A stretch of 64,000 bases of DNA from Verrucomicrobiota bacterium (GCA_019510185.1 JAEKKV010000011.1:62001-126000), one strand, 5' to 3'; positions 53,701-62,134 are shown, counted from the first letter of the stretch. The notes: generated from the sequence alone by a model not told the origin. Made by a program: numbers and translations.

Positions 53701-56450
53701 TCATACGCGAAGGTCTTGGTGAAATTCTCCGCGTCGGTATGGCTGACAAGGTTGCCGCGCAGGTCGTAGAGGCTCGTTTCAGTCGCAAGGACGGTGGCGT
53801 TGTCCGCCTTGGTCAGGGTGCGGGTGACGGTGTGGGCCACGTCGTCGTAGGCGGTGAGCCAATACGAGCCATTGCGGAGGATTTCCTTTTGCAGGCGGCC
53901 GTCGGTGTAGTAGCGCCATTCCAAAACGGAGCCGTCGGGATTTTCCTGGCGGCGGGGTTTGCCCGTGAAGGTATAGTAGAGAGTCGTCATCCCGCCGAGA
54001 GGGTTGGTGTAGGCCTGCACCTTGCCGCCAGGTTCGTAGGTGTAGCCTTCGGTGCGGAGCGGCGTGCCGGTGGTGGTCGCCCCCGAGTAGGCTTTTTTGT
54101 GGAGAAGCTGGCCCACGGCGTCGTAGTCGAAGCCGGTGGCGTTGCCCCGGGGATCGGTGACTTGGGTGAGGTTGCCAAAGAGGTCGTGGATGTAGCTGGT
54201 CGTGGCGGAAGTAGCCGCTTGGACTCCTGAGCCGTCGCTCTTGGCTTCACTGCGAGTCGCCACTTCCTGCTGGGGGCGGCCCATTGTATCGTAGGTGCGG
54301 GTGACGGTGTCGGCGGGGCCGGTGCGCATGCCGGTCGTTTGATAGACTTCGCCGTTGGCGGTGTAGCTGGTGGTTGAGACGCCGAGGACCGCGTTGGTCT
54401 CGTCCTTAACAGTCCGGGTGAGCGGACGGCTCATCGCGTCGTAGGTGTAGGTGGTGCTGCGTCCGTCGCCGTCGGTGGCGGTCAGAATTTCGCGTCGGGA
54501 AGTGGGCGTGAAGGTGGTGACCCCATTGGAGTCGGTCGTTCCCGTGTAACGGGTTTCGGTCGTGAGGAAGCCCGTGGAGTTGTAATCGTATTCGATGACA
54601 GCTTGGTCGACCGAACCGAGGGCGACGGTCTTGCGAAGGAGCAGACCTTTGGCGAAGGTCGTCACATTGTTTGCGTCCGTGGCGGTGCGCAGGGTGTAGT
54701 CGAGCTGGTCGGTGCGGAGGGTCGTTCCAGCTTTCGACGTAACGATCTGCGTAGGCTGGTAGGGATAGTTGGCGTCGCCGTAGGTGAACGTCGTGGTGAT
54801 GCCGGACGCATCGGTGACGGAGGTCGGCAGGTTGAGCGTATTATAGACCGCGGTCGTGGTGGCGGTTTCGGTCGTCGTGCTCGGGTCGCCGTCGAGATCG
54901 CCGGTCAGCTTGGTTTCGATGATGTTGCCTTGGGCATCGTATTTGTAGGTGGTGACGAGACCGCGGGCATCGGTTTCGCTTTGCAGGCTGTTGAGATAGG
55001 CACCGGTCGAACTGTTCGTCGTGGCATACCAAGTCTTGGTCGTCGTATGGTTCAGCGGATCGACAATCGAGGTGATCATGCTGCCGGCATAGTGGTAAAC
55101 CGTCGCGTTGTTGTAGGCGTCTTTGACGGTGGTCTGGTTCGCCACGGAATAATCGAAGGTGGCGTTCACAACCGGAACGGTCGGCTGGGTCACGTCCGCC
55201 GTCGCCTTCTGCTGTGTGACCCGGCTCAAGCTGTCATAGGTGTTTTGGAGGATGCGGCCGTCCGGCTTGGTTTCCTGGGTGATCAGGTGATTGGACGCCC
55301 CGGTGCTATCGGTGCCGTATTGGTAGGCGATGGTAGCGCCATCGGGCAACTGCACCGAGGTCAGGTCGTCATTGGTGTAGCCGTAGGTGACCGTGCGTCC
55401 GTCGTTAGCCGTCGCCGTTAGAATGTGTGCGTTCGCATCGTAAAGAAACGCAACCGATGAGCCGTTGGATGAGGTGATCCGATTGATTTGGGCGCAATCG
55501 TTGGCCGTTGCCACCGCCCCAAACCCAAACGTGAGCACGTTGCCTCGATTATCAGTCCAAGTGCTCAGGTAAGGGCGCTGGCGAGTGACGCTCGTCCCGG
55601 CAATCGGAAACTGCCGGACGACGTAAGCGCGAGCCGAACCATCGGGCAGGTGCCAAGTATAGGTAATCGTGCCGTCGGTGGCGGTGGATTGCGTCAGAGT
55701 TGAATTAAAAAGGTTGTGAGCACCACCCGCCTCATTGGTGAGTTCGGGATTATCGGCCGCGGTGGGCGCCCAAAGAGTAGTCGAACCCGCCTGCTGCCGA
55801 AATACGATCACCGAACCCTCATTATCCGCCGCCTGAATGGTCGCGGGAGCGGATGTTGTATCGGAGGGAATTAAATAAGCCGGGTAGCCGGTCAGCCACC
55901 CATATCCCAACTCATTGTTCGCATTGTTCCGGCTGGAGTAAGAACGACTGATTTCAATCGGCAGTGGCCCCTTCACCTCCAGATCAACATGTTTTTGGCA
56001 AAAATCACCGGAAACGGGACCCACCGGATCGCCAACGACATTCCGCCAATGCGATATTCGTGGATCGCCGAAGGAATTAGGTCCTGTATAAGGCCCAAGC
56101 GGCAAGTTTCCACAATACTGAATCGAGACAAGAAGAGAGCTGCCGGCCGTGACGTTCGGAATATTGTAACCTGTTAAGACGCCGCCACCATTGGCAGAAG
56201 TCCAGGAAAGCCGTCCGAAATTCGTTCCGCTGATTGTCACTCCGACGTAGTTATCGCCCGCCACCCAGACGGAGTCGTTTCGGATGACAACGGTGTGAGC
56301 TCCGACACGAAAAGCCGTGAAAAAAAGCCCCCAGGTCGTGCCATAAGGATTGCCGTTACTAAAAGCGGAAAACTGAACGCTGCTTTGGCCGCGCGCCGAG
56401 GCTGAAAAACATAAGCCCACGATCAGTATGGTCAGAAAAAAACGCCTCAT
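50754..56450 (-). CDS. RHS-repeat protein 2 with Gly-rich hydrophobic C-terminal tip
   Basis: 1,898 residues from ATG 56450 (MRRFFLTILIVGLCFSASARG, a Sec signal peptide); a GTG at 56468 would overlap the upstream stop. After a short beta region comes a DUF6531-like entry module (GDPVGPVSGDFCQKHVDLEV, PLPIEISRSYSSRN), then a long run of YD/RHS repeats (YDDLNRVKTV, YDKRGLVTSV, YDGYGQLL), and the core end FYNLGARYYEPTTARFLSPDP near residue 1700. The last about 170 residues differ from RHS1: Gly/Ala-rich hydrophobic segments (GAIVDGIIGAGSAYIGARAQ, GGVIGAVVGALDPSEG) then a helical part (AAEFFAKVLYSFGFETALDIG). No known enzymatic toxin motif is visible. Tip DNA is AT-rich. Confidence 0.86.
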   Translation of the reverse strand: MRRFFLTILIVGLCFSASARGQSSVQFSAFSNGNPYGTTWGLFFTAFRVGAHTVVIRNDSVWVAGDNYVGVTISGTNFGRLSWTSANGGGVLTGYNIPNVTAGSSLLVSIQYCGNLPLGPYTGPNSFGDPRISHWRNVVGDPVGPVSGDFCQKHVDLEVKGPLPIEISRSYSSRNNANNELGYGWLTGYPAYLIPSDTTSAPATIQAADNEGSVIVFRQQAGSTTLWAPTAADNPELTNEAGGAHNLFNSTLTQSTATDGTITYTWHLPDGSARAYVVRQFPIAGTSVTRQRPYLSTWTDNRGNVLTFGFGAVATANDCAQINRITSSNGSSVAFLYDANAHILTATANDGRTVTYGYTNDDLTSVQLPDGATIAYQYGTDSTGASNHLITQETKPDGRILQNTYDSLSRVTQQKATADVTQPTVPVVNATFDYSVANQTTVKDAYNNATVYHYAGSMITSIVDPLNHTTTKTWYATTNSSTGAYLNSLQSETDARGLVTTYKYDAQGNIIETKLTGDLDGDPSTTTETATTTAVYNTLNLPTSVTDASGITTTFTYGDANYPYQPTQIVTSKAGTTLRTDQLDYTLRTATDANNVTTFAKGLLLRKTVALGSVDQAVIEYDYNSTGFLTTETRYTGTTDSNGVTTFTPTSRREILTATDGDGRSTTYTYDAMSRPLTRTVKDETNAVLGVSTTSYTANGEVYQTTGMRTGPADTVTRTYDTMGRPQQEVATRSEAKSDGSGVQAATSATTSYIHDLFGNLTQVTDPRGNATGFDYDAVGQLLHKKAYSGATTTGTPLRTEGYTYEPGGKVQAYTNPLGGMTTLYYTFTGKPRRQENPDGSVLEWRYYTDGRLQKEILRNGSYWLTAYDDVAHTVTRTLTKADNATVLATETSLYDLRGNLVSHTDAENFTKTFAYDDLNRVKTVTGPASGAQHILTTTYGASAKTLTTQNALGETTVTVSDALGRPLTVDVKDTQGAVIRHTGYAYSADHQAVTVTSGTGAGALNRTIYTDFSGNPLLEIDGAGKVTSYTYDRNGNRLTTTDPLLHTTTTTYNELNQVATQVLPDTNLTTFTHDAAGHLTLRAMAGGLNAEELYDNAGRITSSRLYNGSTVSRAFAYAYYPSGHVWAGLLQTTTAPRDTVTTTYDDYLRPSTVTTAGTAAETNGTTTFGYDKRGLVTSVAQSSPADAAGPATTVSRTYDGYGQLLTESLAVSGSAHSAVTQTWDAAGRRASLNEAGSTLAAPLFTYQYRADGLLTQISANAQNYAFGFANSGLVTNRTNPFRTLTIGTRDAAGRILQQTTAVNGTSAMVENQTWRDDGTLNSYAVIHTGTGAWNESRAYGYDTRGQVTSEGFSPAPAATATLAYAFDGNTPGLGVRTDAKVGSGAPGGWQSSATTVNALSRVTDDQTNALGRVVPANGVSLGADHVDLVVDGLAQGRAAHPGWADSVGAWNKDLPLSAGSHTLTVNAVHPSGHYTATATSTFTVNVPLVTLTTGYDADGNVTSRSWSNGTAQTLTWDAFNRLIKVSQRDGSNNGYDWSAVYDGLSRRLKTTQQVIAANVASGSPTVTTSIFDPQVEFLEIGVAVNGAKAWKVYGPDLNGRFGGLQGTGGLEATILDADGTAKGVLGDAFGNGVASVTAGAISWFPTRVGAYGPLPNSHAEVLTDITRVAEATAWRSRRSDPTGFYNLGARYYEPTTARFLSPDPMGHAASMSLYDFASGDPVNHFDADGRFVIGAIVDGIIGAGSAYIGARAQGGSIGSALGKAAIGGVIGAVVGALDPSEGVVTSAAIGAMTGLITNEAGQILEASEKAGGIEGFQMDYYSYVFSGAVGAVSAIGEIAAAESLTMRTGLSLEAAEFFAKVLYSFGFETALDIGYETFKKMHEVKDPTGKYMKPESR

Positions 56451-56454
56451 AAGT

Positions 56455-57192
56455 TTAGGGAAAAACACTCCCGTCTAAAGGTGCGGCGATGGTCACGGTG
56501 AGCCGGCCGATCGTGTTGTTGTTCGGGCGAGCGTCCTCTTGGTTGGAAATTCCGTCGGCGTCCTTATCATTAGAGCCTTCGTTGACCAAGGGGTTAAGGC
56601 TCATGGAATATTTATACAGGTTACTCATTCCATCGCCGGAAGGATTTGCAGCGGCATTGTTGCCGATGTGGCCGAAGTATTTTAGCTCCCACCAATCGGG
56701 CAGGCCGTTGCCATCACTATCAAAACTCGCCGAGAAGGCGCTCAGATCGAAGCTAAAGAGATTTTTCACCTGGCCGATGTTGACCAACGCATAGTCATCG
56801 GCTGCGGTCGCGGAATTGCTCCAAGGATAGGTCTGGCCGGCAGCGAGCGGTTGGCCGGTATAACCGAAGATGGCGAGGCGGTCGTAGAAGGGTTTGGCGA
56901 GATTCTTGAGCTGACCGAGGTTGATGGCGCGGTAGTCGTCGGTGCTCCCGGCGGGAGTGGCCCAGAGGGCGTCCAAGGTCGCTCCGGCTCCATCAGGGAG
57001 CTTCGCCTTCATTTCTTCGTAGCCTTGCTTGGCGATGTTTCTAACCTGACCTTGATTGACGGCCGCGTAGTCGTCCGGTGTAGCATCGCCATTGAGCACG
57101 CCACGTTGTGACCACCACGCCGGCCCTTGCGCGTTCAAACAAGCGGAAGCGAAAGCCACCAGCCAAACGATGAGCCAAACAGAAATCTTCAT
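56455..57192 (-). CDS. Secreted protein with DDYxxxNxGQxKNL repeats and calcium motifs
   Basis: 245 residues from ATG 57192 with signal peptide ISVWLIVWLVAFASACLNA. Three copies of a repeat are seen: DDYAAVNQGQVRNIAKQGYE, DDYRAINLGQLKNLAKPFYD and DDYALVNIGQVKNLFSFDL. They are followed by thrombospondin-3-like calcium segments (DSDGNGLPDWWELKYFG, NPSGDGMSNLYKY, DKDADGISNQEDA). Such GQxKNL proteins are common in Verrucomicrobiota, to my knowledge without an assigned function. The protein ends abruptly at TIAAPLDGSVFP, which looks like the first strand of an Ig-like domain. RHS2 begins 4 bp later. Confidence 0.75.
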   Translation of the reverse strand: MKISVWLIVWLVAFASACLNAQGPAWWSQRGVLNGDATPDDYAAVNQGQVRNIAKQGYEEMKAKLPDGAGATLDALWATPAGSTDDYRAINLGQLKNLAKPFYDRLAIFGYTGQPLAAGQTYPWSNSATAADDYALVNIGQVKNLFSFDLSAFSASFDSDGNGLPDWWELKYFGHIGNNAAANPSGDGMSNLYKYSMSLNPLVNEGSNDKDADGISNQEDARPNNNTIGRLTVTIAAPLDGSVFP

Positions 57193-57211
57193 GGAAGGAG
57201 ACTCCCGAACG

Positions 57212-58453
57212 TTAAAAAGCAGGTGCGGGCTGGCCCTCCGGCACCGCTGTAAACTCACCCATGGAGAGATCGCCTGACTCCGCCACGCGGATCTTTCCAG
57301 CCGTCATCGTGGGTGCGGACACGGAGCCTGACGCTTTGATATTGCCGGCCACCTCCAGTTTCTCCGTCGGATCAATTATCCCAAGGCCAACATTACCGGA
57401 AGCATTGATGGTCAAGCGGGAGACTCCTATCGCCGCATCGCCAATCATGAACTTCCCGCCCCCCACCCCGGAAATATCACTTGTGCTGAATAGATTATAA
57501 GAACGTCCACCGGGTCCCGTATTGATCAGATTGATGCCGGCTTCCGTGCCGGGGCTGGTTACCTGAATTTGATTTAAGCCGTAGCCGCTGTAGGTACCTA
57601 TGCCACTGACCACCAGTGGAAATGAAGGCGATGTGGTACCGATGCCGACATTCCCTCCTTGAGGAGCCAACAGCACATTGCCGGAAACCTGAGAATCGTC
57701 CGATGTGCCGATGGTCACCGAGTTGTAGCCACTATCATGCAGATTAGATCCTATAACCGTGCTGTAGTCGCTATTGGCAGTTACTCCTACGCCCAGAGCC
57801 GTGGAACGATAACCCGTCGCACAGGCCACAGGTCCTATCGCCGTGGCGGAACCACCTGTGGCAGATGCCGCCGCTCCGATTGCCGTATTGTCTGCCAACG
57901 AAACATCCGCAAAGGCATCAAGGCCCAAGGCAATATTACTATCGTCTTTTCGCTGATAAATCTGATTCGCCAAGCCAAACGTCAGAACACTGGCGTTAGT
58001 CGCCGCGTTTTGATTGGGCAGCGTTAAGACTCCATTGATCGTTACATTCGAGGCAAACTGTACCGGTTCGGCAAAACTGCTACTCCCCGAAGGGTCGAGA
58101 GATATCTTAACCACTGGCACAATCGACTGGTCGAAAAGCTGAAGTTTGTTATCCGAGTCTAGTTTGAGCTGCGGCATGCCACTCCTTTGCCACACCCAGT
58201 TGGTGGAAAGATGGGTGGCGTTAAAACATAGGGTAGAAGTCACGCCATCGCTGTAGAGTAGCGCCAAGCCCGGCGCCGTGCTGCCATCGGTGCGCGTGCC
58301 GAAACTCAGAGCATTGCCGTCCACCTCAATGTCACCGGCAATAAAGAGATTGCCACTCACCTCCTGATCTTGGCCCAAGATCATCGGAGCCATACCAAGG
58401 ACAGCGCCAAGCAAGGTGCTCGCGCGTAAACGCCGAACTAAGTGCGAATTCAT
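57212..58453 (-). CDS. Secreted tail-fibre/YadA-head-like protein
   Basis: 413 residues from ATG 58453 (a TTG 12 bp upstream is less likely), signal peptide LRASTLLGAVLGMAPMILG. The middle has YadA-head-like left-handed repeats (NTAIGAAASATGGSATAIG, GYRSTALGVGVTANSDYSTV). The C-terminal half has the GNVGIGTTSPSFPLVVSG and GNVGLGIIDPTEKLEVAGNI motifs seen in phage-tail-fibre-like proteins. There is no peptidase S74 chaperone domain. First gene of the RHS2 locus; 19 bp separate it from the GQxKNL gene. Probably trimeric and surface-exposed. Confidence 0.75.
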   Translation of the reverse strand: MNSHLVRRLRASTLLGAVLGMAPMILGQDQEVSGNLFIAGDIEVDGNALSFGTRTDGSTAPGLALLYSDGVTSTLCFNATHLSTNWVWQRSGMPQLKLDSDNKLQLFDQSIVPVVKISLDPSGSSSFAEPVQFASNVTINGVLTLPNQNAATNASVLTFGLANQIYQRKDDSNIALGLDAFADVSLADNTAIGAAASATGGSATAIGPVACATGYRSTALGVGVTANSDYSTVIGSNLHDSGYNSVTIGTSDDSQVSGNVLLAPQGGNVGIGTTSPSFPLVVSGIGTYSGYGLNQIQVTSPGTEAGINLINTGPGGRSYNLFSTSDISGVGGGKFMIGDAAIGVSRLTINASGNVGLGIIDPTEKLEVAGNIKASGSVSAPTMTAGKIRVAESGDLSMGEFTAVPEGQPAPAF

Positions 58454-58465
58454 GGAGAAAAACAA

Positions 58466-58699
58466 AGCTGGAATCAGAAGGACTTACCTCAGACAAAACG
58501 GAGCAAAAGTTAAAATAGTGCATTAATGCAATGATATAATTTTATTAAAATCACACGGATTATGTGAATCCATGAGCTCTTGTGCTGTATGAAGCTATGT
58601 GATGAACCTACCTGTTATTCCCGCCCGCGTACATGTGAGCAGGAAAAAAGTGCAAACGAGCAGCTACTACGCTTAGCACCCATATCCGACCTCCTTCGG
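58466..58699 (-). promoter_or_regulatory. AT-rich leader of the RHS2 locus
   Basis: About 230 bp without a gene between the tail-fibre-like gene and DR2. The stretch 58500-58580 is strongly AT-rich compared with its surroundings and is the likely promoter region for the four-gene RHS2 locus on the minus strand; no convincing -35/-10 pair could be fixed. Confidence 0.4.
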
Positions 58700-58840
58700 C
58701 TTATTCCCCCTTCGCATCAGGCTATCCCTCCCTGTTCGCACAAAAGCCGTCTGCGATATGCATCGCAGACGGCTTTTGTTTTTCGCGGCGTCACATCGGA
58801 CGCCGCCGGCCGGCTGAGCCTATCAGGGCGATTCGTCCAC
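58700..58840. repeat. Direct repeat DR2 (terminator plus htrA 3' end)
   Basis: Partner of DR1, 9 kb away in the same orientation. Here the repeat includes the real htrA stop (58823-58825) and its last codons. The repeat ends a few bases further into htrA, where the two copies stop matching. Confidence 0.88.
58741..58778. terminator. Bidirectional terminator after htrA
   Basis: Perfect 17-bp stem (58741-58757 with 58762-58778), 4-nt loop, followed by T-rich sequence on the plus side and A-rich on the other. It stops the minus-strand htrA transcript 45 bp after its stop codon. Confidence 0.88.
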
Positions 58841-60310
58841 CACGAGATAGCGGCTGCTGCCGTCGCGCCAGAGGCGCACGGTGACTTTGGGGCCCTTGAT
58901 CTTCTCGCTGAGCTTCACCGCCTCGTCGGCGTTCTTCACCGGCTTGCGATCCAGGCTCAGGATGATGTCGCCTTCCTGCAAACCGGCGCGGGCCGAGGCG
59001 CTCTCGGCATCCACATCGGTCACCAACGCGCCTTTGATCATATCGGGCACGTGCAACTGGCGGCGCACTTCCGGAGTAAGGTCCGCAACCGTAACCCCGT
59101 TGAGCACGCCTTGGTCGGATGATCCGACGTGGTCGCCGCCGGCGAGCGATTGCTCGGGCTGACCGGCGAGCTTGAGGCTGACGGTGGCGGGCTTTCCGGC
59201 GCGCACGTACTCGATCTTCACCTCGGTGCCCGGCGCGAGGCGGCTGACGGCCAACGCGAGATGGCGGGGATCTTCGATGGCCGTGTCGTTGACCTTGACG
59301 ATCACGTCCCCGCTTTTGAGGCCGGCTTTGTCCGCAGGACTGTCCTCGGTCACGTCGGTGATGAGCGCGCCGTGGGTCACGCCAAACTCGGTGGCGAGAT
59401 CAGCGGAGACCGGCTGGGCGTTCACGCCCATGAAGCCGCGTTCGACATGCCCGGTTTTCACCAGCTGCTCGGCGATGGAGCGGACGACGTTCGAGGGAAT
59501 GGCGAAGCCCACGCCGTTGAAGCCGCCGCTGCGGCTGAGGATGGCGGTGTTGATGCCGACCACGCGACCTTGCGTGTCGAGCAGCGCGCCGCCGGAGTTG
59601 CCGGGATTGATGGGCGCGTCGGTCTGGATGAAGTCCTCGTAATCCTCGATGCCCAGGCCGCCGCGGCCGACCGCGCTGACGATGCCGTGCGTGACGGTGA
59701 GGCCGATGCCGAAGGGATTGCCGATGGCCAGAACCGTGTCGCCCACTTCGAGCTGGTCGCTGTCGCCCAACGTGGCGGCGGGCAGGCCGGTCGCGTCGAT
59801 CTTGAGCACGGCGATGTCGACCTTGGCGTCGCGTCCCACGATCTCGGCCTTGAATTCCTTGCGCGGCTCGCCGACGGCGACTTTCACCTCGTCCGCGCCC
59901 TCGACCATATGGTTGTTGGTGAGAATGTAGCCGTCGGCCGTGATGATCACGCCCGATCCCAGGCTTTGTTGCACGGATTCGCGCGGAAGCTGCGGATTGC
60001 GTGACGAATCGTCCGGCGCGCCGAAGAAACGGCGGAAAATCGGATCGTCGAAAAACGGATTCAAGCGGCTGGGATTGCGGACCTTTTTGCTCGAGAAGAC
60101 ATAGACGACGCTGGGCGCCGTCTTTTTGGCGATGGGGGCGAAGCTCACGCGGCTGGTGGCGTCGCGGTCGATCGGCTTCGCATCGATCTGCAACATCATG
60201 GGAAGCTTAGACGGGCGCGGGCTTCCGGCGTGGAGCACGAGGCTGCCCGCACCCAGCGCGAGACAGAGGGAACAGAGCAGGATCTTGGGCGAAAGAATGC
60301 GGGTTTTCAT
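58823..60310 (-). CDS. Periplasmic serine protease of the HtrA/DegP family
   Basis: 495 residues, signal peptide ILLCSLCLALGAGSLVLHA. Trypsin-like domain with catalytic His134 (ILTNNHMVEG), Asp165 (KVDIAVLKI) and Ser239 (NPGNSGGALL), then two PDZ domains (about 300-390, GFMGVNAQPVSADL; and 410-490, VADLTPEVRRQL ... GLQEGDIILSLD). The sequence NNHMV has Met where NNHVV is usual, a neutral change. Degrades or refolds misfolded envelope proteins. The last codons are duplicated at the far end of the RHS2 segment (DR1). Confidence 0.94.
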   Translation of the reverse strand: MKTRILSPKILLCSLCLALGAGSLVLHAGSPRPSKLPMMLQIDAKPIDRDATSRVSFAPIAKKTAPSVVYVFSSKKVRNPSRLNPFFDDPIFRRFFGAPDDSSRNPQLPRESVQQSLGSGVIITADGYILTNNHMVEGADEVKVAVGEPRKEFKAEIVGRDAKVDIAVLKIDATGLPAATLGDSDQLEVGDTVLAIGNPFGIGLTVTHGIVSAVGRGGLGIEDYEDFIQTDAPINPGNSGGALLDTQGRVVGINTAILSRSGGFNGVGFAIPSNVVRSIAEQLVKTGHVERGFMGVNAQPVSADLATEFGVTHGALITDVTEDSPADKAGLKSGDVIVKVNDTAIEDPRHLALAVSRLAPGTEVKIEYVRAGKPATVSLKLAGQPEQSLAGGDHVGSSDQGVLNGVTVADLTPEVRRQLHVPDMIKGALVTDVDAESASARAGLQEGDIILSLDRKPVKNADEAVKLSEKIKGPKVTVRLWRDGSSRYLVVDESP

Positions 60311-60427
60311 GGGAACGGATGGGGGTTCCCCGAATGGACTTTCACGGAAATCACAGGTTCCCTCGGCGCCCGCATGCCGGCGTTGACGGGCGGCGGCCGA
60401 AAAGTGGCTCTGGCCCGCTTGTTTTAC

Positions 60428-62134
60428 TTACGATTCCGCAGTCGGTGCACTGGTATCCCCGGTGGACGACGACGTGGATGGCTTGGAGGCCGGGGCCGGA
60501 CTTTTGGTGCTAAACACCACGGGTATCCGCACCCGCGTGACCACAGGTTTTCCATCCACCAAGGGTGGGGAAAACAGCCAGGTGTTCACCGTCTGCACCG
60601 CGGCGTAACCAAACGCCGGATCGCTTGCCGAGACGATGCGCGGCAGTCGGGCATGCCCGCCTTCGTCGATCAAAAATTCAACCAGCGCTTCACCGCTCTT
60701 TACCTCAGCCGCCACGTTCGTCGGAAAGCGCGGCCGGCGGCGCGACATCGGTTTCGGCACCGCATCCAGTTTATTCGCCCCTACGATTTGATCGGGGTGT
60801 TTCCGTTCCAGCTCGAGAAGCCGTTCCGCCTCCTCGTCGAAAGAACTGTCCCTGTCGAATTTCTGCTCAAAACTAAGCATATAAGGCACCGGCCTGCCTT
60901 GGTTGAGCGCTGGCTCAAAATAAAAGCCTTCCGCCGCCGCCACGAGCGCCAATCCAAACTCCGGACGGTCTGCCGAGCGCAGGATCACCTGCTTCACCCG
61001 GCCCTCGGGACCGACTATCATTGTGACAGCAGCCTTCCCGGTCACCCCCTCCTTGCGCAGCTCCGCCGGATAGACCGGGAGGAGCACACCCCGCAACTTA
61101 GGCGGCGTGTCATAATGAAATTCCGGCGGCAGCTGGGACTGGTCGGTTTTACCATCGATGGTGAACATTTCCTGCTCTGGGCGCCGCCCGGGTATAAAGC
61201 GGATCGGTACCGCTATATGTGCGTTCAGCGGCTGACCATCGCGAGTGCCCGGCTTAAAGGTCCACTGGAGCACCGCCTTGATCGCAGGTTCATCGAAAGC
61301 CGGATTGTCGGATTCCACGACGACGGGGTTGATCACCTGTCCTGCGGTGTTCACGGTAAATGCAACCAGTACCTCACCGACGAGCGCATAAGGACGCATC
61401 TCGATGGGGTACAAGGGGGGATGTTGTGTGAGTGCCCGGGGCGGCTGATCGTTAACGTATTTAGAACTCACGAAGGGCTGGCAAAAAACCGTCATCGCCA
61501 GTTCCGCCGAGACGGGGCTCCCGCCCTTCCGCGCCGGGGCAAAACGCCACGTCTTCAATATCGCCGCCAGCGGCTCGGCCAGGGCAGGCTTCACCTCCTG
61601 TTCAAATCCAACCTGCGTGACGGCGCCATTCGCATCGATAGCCAGCTTTACGCGTACGAACGGTTCGCTTGGCGGCCTCGGGCTGGCCGCAGTGATGAGC
61701 GGCGTGATCGCCAGCAACCTCGGCGTTGCGTCAGGACCTTTCAAGGAGGCGGATTTCGGATTAAAAATAACGGGGATCCAGATTTTGGCGTTCACCGGCT
61801 TCCCGCCGCGTTTGGCCGGCGTCATCGCCCAATCAGGTGACGCCATTTCGACTGCCCTTTCAAAGGGTACATTTGAACCGTCTGCTTCGGACGAAAGAAC
61901 TTTGCCCGTCTCATCAAGATACCGCGTAACAATCACGTAGCCCACTTCGGACGTTTTCCGCATCTCGTCGGGATAGTCGGGCCGCAGCTTTTTCTTCTGC
62001 TTCGGCAGTTCCTCGGGTGCCGGCTCGGGCAGAAACCACACCGGCTCGCCGACCGTGACATCCTGCGCCGAGACGCGGCCAAGCGGCAGCGCACACCACG
62101 CCGCCAAAAAAAGGATGAAGGGATGCGGTTTCAT
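60428..62134 (-). CDS. Secreted protein with five tandem TonB C-terminal domains
   Basis: 568 residues from ATG 62134 with signal peptide PFILFLAAWCALPLGRVSA. Five TonB_C-type units follow each other, recognisable by a YP-x-E-x-R/E-V-x-G entry and a W-x-F-x-P-A exit: KLRPDYPDEMRKTSEVGYVI; FVRVKLAIDANGAVTQVGF ... TWRFAPARKGG; PPLYPIEMRPYALVGEVLV ... QWTFKPGTRDG; LPVYPAELRKEGVTGKAAV ... FYFEPALNQG; and RPRFPTNVAAEVKSGEALV ... TWLFSPPLVDG. There is no N-terminal TM anchor or Pro-rich stalk of a classical TonB, so it is probably a free or cell-wall-associated periplasmic protein rather than an energy transducer. Confidence 0.82.
   Translation of the reverse strand: MKPHPFILFLAAWCALPLGRVSAQDVTVGEPVWFLPEPAPEELPKQKKKLRPDYPDEMRKTSEVGYVIVTRYLDETGKVLSSEADGSNVPFERAVEMASPDWAMTPAKRGGKPVNAKIWIPVIFNPKSASLKGPDATPRLLAITPLITAASPRPPSEPFVRVKLAIDANGAVTQVGFEQEVKPALAEPLAAILKTWRFAPARKGGSPVSAELAMTVFCQPFVSSKYVNDQPPRALTQHPPLYPIEMRPYALVGEVLVAFTVNTAGQVINPVVVESDNPAFDEPAIKAVLQWTFKPGTRDGQPLNAHIAVPIRFIPGRRPEQEMFTIDGKTDQSQLPPEFHYDTPPKLRGVLLPVYPAELRKEGVTGKAAVTMIVGPEGRVKQVILRSADRPEFGLALVAAAEGFYFEPALNQGRPVPYMLSFEQKFDRDSSFDEEAERLLELERKHPDQIVGANKLDAVPKPMSRRRPRFPTNVAAEVKSGEALVEFLIDEGGHARLPRIVSASDPAFGYAAVQTVNTWLFSPPLVDGKPVVTRVRIPVVFSTKSPAPASKPSTSSSTGDTSAPTAES

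Noticed and set aside
49670..58840. Possible IS or transposon bounded by the 140-bp repeats
   Set aside because: The repeats are direct, contain a terminator and htrA codons, and no transposase or integrase frame is present between them; an island-like recombination footprint fits better than an IS.
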